Counted from the first letter of the stretch, positions 1-7,086 are shown. The stretch: DNA of 26,298 nt from Halanaerobium sp041694515 (GCA_041694515.1 JASMSZ010000017.1:1-26298); one strand, 5' to 3'. A program made the numbers and translations. Notes: generated from the letters alone by a model not told the origin.

Positions 1-1022
1 CCTTCTACAATTTCTCCATCAGTAGGTATTTTTTCTCCTGGTTTGATCAGCATAATATCTCCAGGCTGTACATTTTCAATTGCAACTTCTTTTTCATTTC
101 CATTTTCAATAATTGTGGCAGTTTTGGCTCCCAGTTCCAGCAGTTTTCGAATTGCTTGAGAGGCTCTACCTTTTGCGGTTTCTTCTATATAACGTCCGGT
201 TAAATGAAAAGCCATAATCATTGCTGAAACACCTGCATAATTAGCAATTGGAGTAAAAAACACAGCCGGACCGGTTATAAAAGCAGCTCCAGTACCCATT
301 GCAATTAAAACATCCATATTGGCACTGCCGTGGCTGACCGCTCGATAGGCAGTAACAAAAGTTTTGCGGCCAAAAATAAAGAGTGGTGGAATAGCCAGCA
401 CAATCATTCCTAAATTAAAGATTGCCATATTGGGCCAGGCAACACCAAAGAACATCTCTGGAATCATCCAGAGCATGATTGGAATTGTAAAAGCCCAGGT
501 CCCCCACATTTTTTGCTTTGCTGCTTTAACTTTTTTCAGATCATCACTGAGCTCATCCTCATCATTCTTACTACTTTTGTCCGTTTCTTCATCTTCAAAA
601 CTGAGCAGCTCATAACCAGAATTCTTAACAATTTCTCTAAAGTCATTTTTGCTTAAAATTTCTGGATTATATTCCACACTACCCTTTTCAGTTGCAATAT
701 TAACATTTGCCTGATAAACACCTTCACTTTTATTTAAAGCCTTCTCAACTGCTGCCGAACAGCTGGCGCAGGTCATTCCACCTACCTTAAAAGAAGTCTT
801 TGTCTTTTCTTCTTTAACACCATAACCGCTGTTTTCAACAACCTCAATCAATTTATCTCTGCTGTTTTGCTGTGGATCAAAAGTAACATATGCTTTTTCA
901 GCAGCAAAATTAACCTGTGCCTGACTTACTCCATCAGCTTTGTTTAAAGATTTTTCTACCGTCTGAGCACAGCTGGCACAGCTCATATCTGTTATTTTTA
1001 AAGTTATTTTCTTTGTCGCCAT
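1..1022 (-). CDS. copA: Copper-translocating P1B-type ATPase CopA, N-terminal part (cut by window edge)
   Basis: The visible 340 codons read as the N-terminal part of a CopA-type copper exporter of the cytoplasmic membrane. Two HMA metal-binding domains come first, with MSCASC (Cys15, Cys18) and MTCASC (Cys85, Cys88). An acidic Asp/Glu/Lys linker follows (about 142-165), then transmembrane helices from about 173, the NMDVLIAMGTG segment typical of CopA, and the start of the actuator domain (KPGEKIPTDGEIVEG). The TGE, CPC and DKTGT motifs would lie left of the window, so copper specificity rests on the two CASC domains and the NMD segment. The ATG at 1022 is preceded by GGAGGTGCAGAATA, a strong ribosome binding site. 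The 45-residue Cys-Cys protein sits 53 bp upstream on the same strand and is probably co-transcribed. Start and family are secure; exact substrate (Cu+) is inferred. Confidence 0.92.
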   Translation of the reverse strand, partial: MATKKITLKITDMSCASCAQTVEKSLNKADGVSQAQVNFAAEKAYVTFDPQQNSRDKLIEVVENSGYGVKEEKTKTSFKVGGMTCASCSAAVEKALNKSEGVYQANVNIATEKGSVEYNPEILSKNDFREIVKNSGYELLSFEDEETDKSSKNDEDELSDDLKKVKAAKQKMWGTWAFTIPIMLWMIPEMFFGVAWPNMAIFNLGMIVLAIPPLFIFGRKTFVTAYRAVSHGSANMDVLIAMGTGAAFITGPAVFFTPIANYAGVSAMIMAFHLTGRYIEETAKGRASQAIRKLLELGAKTATIIENGNEKEVAIENVQPGDIMLIKPGEKIPTDGEIVE

Positions 1023-1075
1023 TATTCTGCACCTCCATTAAAATTTTATTTATAATATTCTTTATTTGATTAAGT

Positions 1076-1213
1076 TTACTTTCCATTTTCTTTTTTTGTT
1101 TTTCCATCTCCACAACAGTCCGGAACATCATCTCCATACTGCTTTTCATTGGCTGAAGCCAGTTTATCAACAAATTTCTGCCACCAGCTTTTCTTTTTTT
1201 GATCCTGAGCCAT
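1076..1213 (-). CDS. Small Cys-Cys (LDCC-type) putative metal-binding protein, 45 aa
   Basis: This 45-residue ORF opens with ATG at 1213 behind a strong site, GAGGAGGATATCAG, and ends 53 bp before copA. The protein is basic and hydrophilic: a WWQKFVDKLASANEKQYG stretch is followed by DVPDCCGDGK with an adjacent Cys pair. This layout, a short Lys-rich helix, ANEKxYG and then a D-C-C motif, matches my recollection of the small LDCC-motif putative metal-binding proteins of Firmicutes. Here the first position of that motif is Pro rather than Leu. Its place directly ahead of a copper ATPase and near two HMA proteins suggests metal binding, but no function has been shown by the sequence. There is no signal peptide or membrane segment, so it is probably cytoplasmic. 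Confidence 0.72.
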   Translation of the reverse strand: MAQDQKKKSWWQKFVDKLASANEKQYGDDVPDCCGDGKTKKENGK

Positions 1214-1412
1214 CTGATATCCTCCTCAGAGTAAATACTGTTGATTCTAAGAGTACAATTTTATCTTAATTTAGACTTCTAAAAGCAATCTTGTGTGGCT
1301 CTGCTAATTATTTAGTTTCTATTGATTACTCGTTTGATTTTAGGTTGAAAAGACGACATTTTTTTCAGATAAGAGTCAAATAATTTATTTATTAAAAACG
1401 AAAGAATTAAAT

Positions 1413-1429
1413 ATACCCCTACAATGTAT
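1413..1429 (-). promoter_or_regulatory. CsoR/CstR-like operator copy 1, upstream of the copA unit
   Basis: The plus-strand sequence ATACCCCTACAATGTAT fits the 17-bp palindrome seen at three other places in this block (ATACC, seven bases, then GTAT preceded by G or T). It lies 200 bp upstream of the small Cys-Cys gene and just after the HMA gene. No good -35 box is visible beside it, unlike the other three copies. The rest of the 239-bp gap (1214-1452) shows no gene. Confidence 0.45.
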
Positions 1430-1452
1430 ATATAGACTAAAAATTTTTAAAT

Positions 1453-1662
1453 TTATGCAGTTTTGATATATTCGTAGCCGGCTTCTTCAACAGCAGCTTT
1501 TAACTTCGATTCTGCTACCTCTTTTCCCATTTCTACTACAGCCTGACCCTGATCAGCATCAGCTTCTGCAGAAATAACACCATCAATTTTTTCTAATTCT
1601 TCTTTAGTATGCATTTCACAGTGTTCACAGGACATTCCTTCAATAATAATTGTTTTATTCAT
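1453..1662 (-). CDS. copZ: CopZ-like HMA-domain metallochaperone, 69 aa
   Basis: A free-standing heavy-metal-associated domain of 69 residues, the usual length for CopZ. The metal loop is GMSCEHC with Cys12 and Cys15; the rest follows the ferredoxin-like HMA pattern (EELEKIDGVISAEAD, KAAVEEAGYEY). Such proteins carry Cu(I) in the cytoplasm and deliver it to CopA-type ATPases, and a CopA gene lies 430 bp downstream on the same strand. The ATG at 1662 follows AAAGGAGATGTTAATAAA. It has its own promoter (TTGACA-17-TATTAT) and a CsoR-like operator, so copper-responsive control is likely. The His and Glu beside the Cys pair are compatible with copper chaperones, but a role with another soft metal cannot be ruled out. 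Confidence 0.85.
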   Translation of the reverse strand: MNKTIIIEGMSCEHCEMHTKEELEKIDGVISAEADADQGQAVVEMGKEVAESKLKAAVEEAGYEYIKTA

Positions 1663-1688
1663 TTTATTAACATCTCCTTTTATACATT

Positions 1689-1739
1689 ATACATGCAGGG
1701 GGTATGAATAATAATAACATTACTTAGCGTTTCTGTCAA
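1689..1739 (-). promoter_or_regulatory. Promoter plus CsoR/CstR-like operator copy 2, for the CopZ-like gene
   Basis: On the minus strand a -35 box TTGACA (1739-1734), a 17-bp spacer and a -10 box TATTAT (1716-1711) form a near-consensus sigma-A promoter. The 17-bp palindrome (minus strand ATACCCCCTGCATGTAT, 1705-1689) starts 5 bp after the -10 box and so covers the expected transcription start, the place expected for a repressor site. Confidence 0.7.
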
Positions 1740-1746
1740 GATTAAA

Positions 1747-2394
1747 TCACTTTTTAAGCTCAATTTCTTTAACAATATCAGACATCAGCTTATTAACCTC
1801 AACCAGCTCAAGGCCGGCTTTTTCTATATTCTCTATTGTTCTACGATTAATATTTGCCCCCCAGGTGTAGAGGCTGACCCAGTTAACCCAATCCATCATT
1901 TTGCCTACAATTTCATTCTGGCTGCGCATATGCTCCAGCATAATTATCCTGCCGTCTTCTTTGAGCACTCGTTTTAATTCTTCTAGACCTTTTATCGGAT
2001 CAGGTACCGAGCAGAATACACAGCTGGTAACAATCAGATCAAAATAATTATCTTCAAAATTCAGATCCTGAATATCCATTTCCAGCAAATTTACTTCTTT
2101 ATTATATTTTTCAGCCTTTTTCTCTGCTTCTTTAATCATTTTAGGACTGAAATCTATGGCATAAATTTCAAGATCATCCAGATAATACTCAATATTCTTG
2201 CCGCTGCCGACACCGGCTTCCAGTAATTTGATCTCACTCCTGTTCAATTCAGATTGGTCAATTTTTTTACTCACCTTCTGCCAGAGATTCTGACGCCAAT
2301 CTCCCATCTTTCCCTTTTCCATAAACAGTTCTAAAGAATCGTAAACCGGAGCAATTCGATCATAACGCTTTTTAATTTTATTATCTTTACTCAT
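1747..2394 (-). CDS. Class I SAM-dependent methyltransferase (UbiE/PmtA-like), 215 aa
   Basis: A Rossmann-fold methyltransferase of 215 residues. Motif I is LLEAGVGSGKNIEYY (about 58-71), followed by the acidic ribose-binding position in IYAIDFSPKMI (about 78-87) and a post-I MDIQDLNF segment. The motif II/III region reads FDLIVTSCVFCSVPDP, with Cys125 and Cys128 spaced as C-x2-C, and VLKEDGRIIMLEHMRS. The overall pattern is that of UbiE and phosphatidylethanolamine/METTL7-like methyltransferases, whose acceptors vary; the acceptor here is unknown. It has its own strong promoter and a CsoR-like operator, so it appears to belong to the metal (or persulfide) response of this block. The ATG at 2394 follows GAGGAGTTTTTATT. 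Family is secure, role is not. Confidence 0.8.
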   Translation of the reverse strand: MSKDNKIKKRYDRIAPVYDSLELFMEKGKMGDWRQNLWQKVSKKIDQSELNRSEIKLLEAGVGSGKNIEYYLDDLEIYAIDFSPKMIKEAEKKAEKYNKEVNLLEMDIQDLNFEDNYFDLIVTSCVFCSVPDPIKGLEELKRVLKEDGRIIMLEHMRSQNEIVGKMMDWVNWVSLYTWGANINRRTIENIEKAGLELVEVNKLMSDIVKEIELKK

Positions 2395-2421
2395 AATAAA
2401 AACTCCTCATTAATATACTAT

Positions 2422-2476
2422 ATACCTCTATCTGGTATCTTAAATATAGTATATCACTCAGGATTAATTGTGTCAA
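2422..2476 (-). promoter_or_regulatory. Promoter plus CsoR/CstR-like operator copy 3, for the methyltransferase
   Basis: On the minus strand TTGACA (2476-2471), 17 bp, TATACT (2453-2448) is an almost perfect sigma-A promoter. The palindrome (plus-strand ATACCTCTATCTGGTAT, 2422-2438) has perfect 5-bp arms ATACC/GGTAT and lies just past the -10 box, over the start site. The region also resembles the P-type ATPase promoter at 5549-5604, sharing CCTGAGTG/TCTGAGTG in the spacer and GATACC after the -10. Confidence 0.75.
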
Positions 2477-2511
2477 AAAAAAGATACTTCCCCTAAAATA
2501 AGAAAGCATCT
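2475..2511 (-). terminator. Rho-independent terminator after the Crp/Fnr gene
   Basis: On the minus strand AGATGCTTTC (2511-2502) pairs with GGAAGTATCT (2491-2482) through ten pairs including two G-U wobbles, with a ten-base loop and a run of eight T. The T-run touches the -35 box of the methyltransferase promoter, so terminator and promoter are back to back. Confidence 0.72.
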
Positions 2512-2542
2512 AAAAAATTAATTATTCAATTTAACTTTTATT

Positions 2543-3211
2543 TTAATCACTCTTTATTAAAATCTTTTTCTGTCCCTGCAGTGAAATAATTTCTTCTTTC
2601 TGCAGTTCTGATAATTTGCGGCTTAGTGTTTCCTGAGTTGTTCCGATCAAATTTGCCAGACCATCCCGGCTCAGCGGTAAATTTATTAAAATCCCATTCT
2701 CCTTTTTTATTCCACTTTCCTTAGCCAGCTCCAGCAGTAAACGCATTGTTTTTTCTTTTGCATCCTCCAGAGCCAGAGACTGCAGTTTATTTTCTGTTTT
2801 ATTTAAACGGCTGGTAATTGCTGATAAAAGTTTATAAGCAAGTTCTGGTGATGATTTAATTAATTTTTCCAGTTCACCTTTGGGAATCATGCAGATTGTG
2901 CTGTCTCCCACAGCTTCTGCACTGCTGCTCAACTGCTCTTCTTTAAATAATACCAGCTCACCAAAGAAATTACCTTCTTTTAATAATCTTAAAATATACT
3001 GATTTCCCTCTTCATTACTTCTGTATAGTTTAACCAGTCCGGATTCAATAATATAAATATTTTTTCCTATTTCCCCTTCTAGATAAATTAGTTCACCATT
3101 TTTAAATTTTCTCTGTTTGACCAGACTATTTAATTTAGATATTTTTTCATTATCCAGATCAGAAAAAATAGGTACCTTTCTCACACATGCCTCATGACTA
3201 CAGGAATCCAT
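2543..3211 (-). CDS. Crp/Fnr-family transcriptional regulator, 222 aa
   Basis: A full-length Crp/Fnr regulator. The N-terminal cyclic-nucleotide-binding-like beta-roll spans about 14-130 (FKNGELIYLEGEIGKNIYII, EGNFFGELVLF), a long dimer helix follows (about 125-160), and a winged HTH sits at about 179-205 (PLSRDGLANLIGTTQETLSRKL). Just before the roll is CSHEACV, giving Cys4 and Cys9, the place where FNR-like and FlpA-like regulators hold redox or cluster cysteines; the residues of the cAMP pocket are not evident. A redox or metal signal is therefore more likely than cAMP. It lies between two HMA genes in the same direction, probably transcribed with the upstream ATPase. The ATG at 3211 follows GAGGGTGATATT. 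A palindrome of FNR-box type lies before the ATPase (5494-5507) and is a possible target. Confidence 0.85.
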   Translation of the reverse strand: MDSCSHEACVRKVPIFSDLDNEKISKLNSLVKQRKFKNGELIYLEGEIGKNIYIIESGLVKLYRSNEEGNQYILRLLKEGNFFGELVLFKEEQLSSSAEAVGDSTICMIPKGELEKLIKSSPELAYKLLSAITSRLNKTENKLQSLALEDAKEKTMRLLLELAKESGIKKENGILINLPLSRDGLANLIGTTQETLSRKLSELQKEEIISLQGQKKILIKSD

Positions 3212-3310
3212 AATATCACCCTCAATTATAAATTTTGGATATCTGCTTTCTCCAGTTAATGCTTTTTTAATTTAGCAAATTCAAAAGAGAAAACAGATAC
3301 CCTTTATTAT

Positions 3311-3526
3311 CTATTTAGTCTTTTCTACCTGATATCCTGTTTTTGCTACTGCTTTTTTTAAACCAGCGATATCTATTTTATCAGGATCATACTCTACATT
3401 GGCCTTACTGGTGGTATAATGAACATCAGCTTTTTTGACTCCTTCTGTTTTATTTAAAACCTGTTCTATCTTATTTGCACAATCCGGACAATTCAGTTCT
3501 TCTAAATAAAGTTTAATTTTTTTCAT
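3311..3526 (-). CDS. Free HMA-domain metal-binding protein partnering the P-type ATPase, 71 aa
   Basis: A single HMA domain of 71 residues with the metal loop ELNCPDC (Cys13, Cys16), then VEQVLNKTEGV-like and GLKKAVAKTGYQV segments. The downstream-facing residues differ from the CopZ-like gene at 1453: it has NCPDC rather than SCEHC. An acidic residue beside the Cys pair is often seen in Zn/Cd/Co-type HMA domains, which fits the non-copper look of the neighbouring ATPase. That ATPase (3591-5432) lacks any HMA domain of its own, and this gene follows it by 64 bp, so it may act as the detached metal-binding domain or chaperone. The ATG at 3526 is preceded by GGAGGTAGAAAAA. Confidence 0.82.
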   Translation of the reverse strand: MKKIKLYLEELNCPDCANKIEQVLNKTEGVKKADVHYTTSKANVEYDPDKIDIAGLKKAVAKTGYQVEKTK

Positions 3527-3590
3527 TTTTTTCTACCTCCAAATTTTATTTTTAACTTTTTCTTTAAAAATCAATCTAAATTTCTAGTTT

Positions 3591-5432
3591 TTATTCCACA
3601 TCATATTTTAACAGACGCATAGCATTAAAGATTACGATTAAAACACTCAGCTCGTGAACCAGCATTCCCGAAGCCAGAAATACTTTCTGACCTAAAACAC
3701 CTGCCAGCAGTGTGAAAACAATTAAAACAGCAAAAATAACATTTTGTTTTATATTTCTATTAGCTGCTTTGCTGAGTCCAATTGCATATGGTAGTTTATT
3801 TAAGTTATCTGCCATTAAAGTAATATCTGCTGTATCAATTGCAGCATCTGTACCGGCTGCTCCCATTGCAATTCCAATATCGGCTGTTACCAGGGATGGA
3901 GTATCATTTATTCCATCTCCTACCATTGCAACTTTATATCCTTCTCTTTGATATTCCTCCACTGCCTTCACCTTATCTTCTGGCAGCAGTTCGGCTTTAT
4001 AACCATCAAGATACAGCTCATCAGCAGCCGATTTTGCTATCCTCTCATTATCTCCGGTTAACATTACTACTTTTTTGATACCCACCCGCTTTAATTTTTC
4101 TACAATCTGATAGGCGTTTTCTCTTGGTCGATCTGCAATGGAAATCAGCGCTATAATCTGTTTATTTTCTGCCATTACTACAACTGTTTTACCCTGTTCT
4201 TCCAGACTGTTTTTCTGTTCTTCAATTTCTGGCTTAATCTCAATTCTCTGTTCCTTAAATAACCTGCTGTTTCCAATCATAATTTCTTTACCATCAATTT
4301 GAGCAGTTATTCCTTTTCCGGTATGAGTCTCAAAACTAATTGGAGAATTAATTTTTGTTTCCAGTGTTTTTTCGGCTTTCTTTTTGATGGCCCGGGCCAG
4401 ATGATGTTCAGAATTAAATTCAGCGATTGCAGCCAGTCTCAAAACTTCAGCTTCACTTTTAGCAAAAGTTATTATCTGATCAACTTCTGCTTCTCCCTTA
4501 CTTAGAGTTCCTGTTTTATCAAAGGCAACCATATCGATTTCTCCTGATTTTTCTAAGTATTCACCTCCCTTGATCAAAATTCCATTTTTGGCTCCATTAC
4601 CGATTCCGGCCACAATAGAAATCGGAGTTGAGATAACCAGTGCTCCCGGACAGCCAATAACAAGCAGGGTTAGAGAAAGTCTGACACTGCCGCTGATAAA
4701 ATAAGAAATAATTGAAAGCAGAATAATTCCCGGTGTATAATATTTAGAAAAACGCTCCATCAGTTTTTGAGTAGGAGCTTTTTCTTCCTGAGCCTCTTCT
4801 ACCAGCTCTATTATTTTACCAAAAGTGGTATCATCTCCAACCTTTTCAGTTTTAATTTCCAGATAGCCATTTTTATTTATAGTGCCGCTGAAGACTTCAT
4901 CCCCTGTTTCTTTGCTGACCGGTACTGATTCCCCAGTAATAGCTGACTGATTAACTTCACTTTTACCTTTAATTACAGTACCATCAACCGGTATTTTTTC
5001 TCCCGGCCGCACAATTACTTTCTCCCCAATTTCTACCTCTTCTGCAGCTATTTCCTTTTCTTCTCCCTCCCTGATAACTGCAGCCAGATTGGGGGCCAGA
5101 TCCATTAAATCTCTTATTGCATCTCTTGCCTTTCCTACTGTTCTGCTTTCTAAATAGGAACCAAAGGCAAACAAAAATGTAACAGCTGCTGCCTCCCAGT
5201 ATTCTCCTATAATCACTGCTCCTACAGCAGCTATTGTTACCAGCAAATTAATACTGATCACCTTCATCTTTAAAGTATTATAGGCACTGACTGCTACCTG
5301 ATAACCGGCAACAATCGCTGCTGCCACCATTGCTGTCTTAAAAATTAGTGGATCAAAATTTAATAAATTACTTAACCAGGCCACTACAATTAAAACACCT
5401 GATGTAACAACTATTTTTAATTTCTTTTTCAT
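3591..5432 (-). CDS. P1B-type heavy-metal ATPase with atypical CPG and HE motifs, 613 aa
   Basis: A complete heavy-metal P-type ATPase without an N-terminal metal domain. It shows the actuator ITGES, phosphorylation motif DKTGT (305-309), TGDN (about 459) and GDGIND (505-510), and about eight membrane helices. Three positions are unusual: the transport-site motif is GCPGALVIS (CPG 261-263) instead of CPC or SPC; the N-domain HP signature SEHPLA reads SEHHLA (341-346); and the last helix has HELSVLIVIFNAMRLL (His593, Glu594), nearer to the HEGxT of P1B-4 (Co/Fe/Zn) pumps than to the Asp of ZntA/CadA. The substrate is thus uncertain; Zn, Cd, Co or Fe fit better than Cu. I chose ATG at 5432 because GGGAGG lies nine bases upstream; a TTG at 5441 is in frame but too close to that site. 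A detached HMA protein follows. Confidence 0.9.
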   Translation of the reverse strand: MKKKLKIVVTSGVLIVVAWLSNLLNFDPLIFKTAMVAAAIVAGYQVAVSAYNTLKMKVISINLLVTIAAVGAVIIGEYWEAAAVTFLFAFGSYLESRTVGKARDAIRDLMDLAPNLAAVIREGEEKEIAAEEVEIGEKVIVRPGEKIPVDGTVIKGKSEVNQSAITGESVPVSKETGDEVFSGTINKNGYLEIKTEKVGDDTTFGKIIELVEEAQEEKAPTQKLMERFSKYYTPGIILLSIISYFISGSVRLSLTLLVIGCPGALVISTPISIVAGIGNGAKNGILIKGGEYLEKSGEIDMVAFDKTGTLSKGEAEVDQIITFAKSEAEVLRLAAIAEFNSEHHLARAIKKKAEKTLETKINSPISFETHTGKGITAQIDGKEIMIGNSRLFKEQRIEIKPEIEEQKNSLEEQGKTVVVMAENKQIIALISIADRPRENAYQIVEKLKRVGIKKVVMLTGDNERIAKSAADELYLDGYKAELLPEDKVKAVEEYQREGYKVAMVGDGINDTPSLVTADIGIAMGAAGTDAAIDTADITLMADNLNKLPYAIGLSKAANRNIKQNVIFAVLIVFTLLAGVLGQKVFLASGMLVHELSVLIVIFNAMRLLKYDVE

Positions 5433-5493
5433 CTCAAACAACCTCCCTGATTACTTTCTACCACCAGTATAACTATTTTTCAGGAGGTCAGCT

Positions 5494-5507
5494 ATGATAT
5501 AAATCAT
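5494..5507. promoter_or_regulatory. Perfect-armed palindrome of Crp/Fnr-box type
   Basis: ATGATATAAATCAT has perfect five-base arms and a four-base centre, the geometry of FNR-family boxes (TTGAT-N4-ATCAA). It sits between the ATPase promoter and the ATPase start codon, so binding there would block transcription. The Crp/Fnr gene at 2543-3211 is a candidate partner. Assignment is by shape only. Confidence 0.4.
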
Positions 5508-5548
5508 TTTTTACAAAAAAAAAAAGACCCCAGCCAGCCCAGCTTAAT

Positions 5549-5604
5549 ATACCCCTATATGGTATCTTTAGACATGGTATAACACTCAGAATTAAAAAAG
5601 TCAA
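5549..5604 (-). promoter_or_regulatory. Promoter plus CsoR/CstR-like operator copy 4, for the P-type ATPase unit
   Basis: On the minus strand TTGACT (5604-5599), 17 bp, TATACC (5581-5576) forms a good promoter. The palindrome ATACCCCTATATGGTAT (5549-5565) follows it with perfect ATACC/GGTAT arms. The transcript would have a leader of about 130 bases that includes a run of 12 T and the palindrome at 5494-5507. The remaining gap (5442-5826, 385 bp) holds no gene. Confidence 0.72.
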
Positions 5605-5728
5605 AATCACTTGTCTATAAAATAAAGTTATCCTACATAAGATATTATTATTTTAGTATTGTTAATAAATAGTATATAATTATTGTAGATGATTGTGAAT
5701 AATATTATAAATAACATTATAACTTAGC

Positions 5729-5789
5729 CTGGCAGTTATTTTTATCTCTGTTATAATTTTTTGTTCTGTTTTGCGAATTTTAGAACAAA
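5729..5789 (+). promoter_or_regulatory. Promoter and inverted repeat upstream of the YeeE/YedE gene
   Basis: CTGGCA (5729-5734), 17 bp, TATAAT (5752-5757) is a plausible promoter. Immediately after it TTTGTTCT (5760-5767) and AGAACAAA (5782-5789) form a perfect 8-bp inverted repeat with a 14-base centre, covering the likely start site at about 5764. It may be an operator. A second perfect TATAAT at 5675-5680 with a weak -35 (TTTAGT) offers an alternative upstream promoter. Confidence 0.5.
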
Positions 5790-5826
5790 GTTATTTCTAT
5801 TCAAAAAATAAGGAGGGAATTTTTTT

Positions 5827-7086
5827 ATGAAAAAATTTGAAAAAGCATTAGGGTTTATAGCTATTATTATTATTTTAGCTGCAGCCAAATTCTGGCTGAA
5901 AACAGATCTTTTATTTTTTAGATTATTAGCTGGAGCAGGCCTTGGATATGCTTTAGCACGAGCTTATACTGGTTTTGCTGGGAGTGTAAATAGAGCTTAC
6001 AGAACAGGTTCAACCAAATTAATGAGAACTATGTTATTTATGTTTTTTATTACAGCAGTTCTAATTACAGCTTTTCTCTTTAGTAAAGATCCAGCCAGCT
6101 ACAATCTCTGGATTAAACCCATTAATATAGGCTTAATCTTAGGTGGTTTTCTATTTGGTTTCGGTATGTCTATTTCAGTCTGCTGTGCAAGTGGAGTTTT
6201 AACTGACCTACCTCAGGCATTACCAAGAGCGTTTACAACTCTTATTTTCTTTATGTTTGGAGTTTTTATCGGTTTTCCAGTTCAGTACACAGCTGATTGG
6301 GTTCAGGAATCATGGTTCAGCACCTATATAGGCTACAGAACAATGGGCGGTGTTTTTCTGCCTGACTTATTTCAGGGAGATGGGTTTGAAGGTTATCTAG
6401 GTGCCTTAATTCTTTTAGGTGCTATTTGTCTGTTCTTTACCTTCTTATCCTATTATTACGAAAAACGTCAAAAAAAATTAGGAAAATACACTGGTTTAGA
6501 AATAGAAAGAGTTCAGGAAAATTTAGAGCCCATGGATTTAAAGAATTTCAAATTATTTAGTAAAGATACTTATTACCACTTTTTCGAAAAACCGTGGACC
6601 TTAAAACAGGGTGCTATAGCATTAGCTGTAATTGTTACAGTTATGCTGGGAGTAACAGGGTATGGCTGGGGAATTTCTCAAGCCTATGGTATCTGGTTTG
6701 GTAAAATATTAATGATATTTGGTATCTCTGCTGAAGCTATTGCAGAATTCACTCATTTGTCAGCTCAAAATTTTGCAACTCCATTTTTTGAACACCAAAC
6801 TTCTGTCCAGAACTTTGGTATTTTAATTGGAGCAATTATTTATCTTTTAACTGCAGGTAAATTTATGGAATCCTTTAAAAGTGAGCTGCAGATCAGCAAA
6901 AAACAAGCGGCAATGTATTCACTTGGTGGGTTAACAATGGGTTTTGGTACTCGTCTCGCTCAGGGATGTAATGTTGGAGCATTATTTACTCCTATCTCTA
7001 ACTTTTCTTTATCAGGCTGGGTATTCTTAATCTTTATGATTATTGGCGGAATAATTAGTAATAAGTTCAGTGAAAAAGTATTTTAA
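5827..7086 (+). CDS. YeeE/YedE-family sulfur-compound permease, 419 aa
   Basis: A polytopic membrane protein with the two half-repeats of the YeeE/YedE (Sulf_transp) family. Each half has a Gly-rich, Cys-bearing signature: LFGFGMSISVCCASGVLTD in the first (about 112-130), and GGLTMGFGTRLAQGCNVGAL in the second (about 375-394). The family includes the thiosulfate transporter TsuA (YeeE), where conserved membrane cysteines relay thiosulfate, and YedE proteins linked to selenium. A hydrophilic loop (about 215-250) joins the halves. The 82-bp spacing to a CoA-disulfide-reductase/rhodanese gene points to sulfur (thiosulfate or persulfide-type) import. ATG at 5827 follows AGGAGGGAATTTTTTT. The exact substrate is inferred; an uncommon feature is the adjacent Cys pair in the first half. 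Confidence 0.88.
   Translation: MKKFEKALGFIAIIIILAAAKFWLKTDLLFFRLLAGAGLGYALARAYTGFAGSVNRAYRTGSTKLMRTMLFMFFITAVLITAFLFSKDPASYNLWIKPINIGLILGGFLFGFGMSISVCCASGVLTDLPQALPRAFTTLIFFMFGVFIGFPVQYTADWVQESWFSTYIGYRTMGGVFLPDLFQGDGFEGYLGALILLGAICLFFTFLSYYYEKRQKKLGKYTGLEIERVQENLEPMDLKNFKLFSKDTYYHFFEKPWTLKQGAIALAVIVTVMLGVTGYGWGISQAYGIWFGKILMIFGISAEAIAEFTHLSAQNFATPFFEHQTSVQNFGILIGAIIYLLTAGKFMESFKSELQISKKQAAMYSLGGLTMGFGTRLAQGCNVGALFTPISNFSLSGWVFLIFMIIGGIISNKFSEKVF

Noticed and set aside
934..1173. 79-residue minus-strand ORF overlapping the start of copA
   Set aside because: It overlaps copA and the Cys-Cys gene in another frame, has no ribosome binding site, and its sequence is a frame shadow of both.
3712..4505. 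Plus-strand ORFs inside the P-type ATPase gene
   Set aside because: They are antisense shadows of a well-conserved ATPase and show no known domain or ribosome binding site.
5521..5545. Terminator at the T12 run in the ATPase leader
   Set aside because: The preceding GC-rich stretch cannot pair with itself on the same strand; no stem is present.
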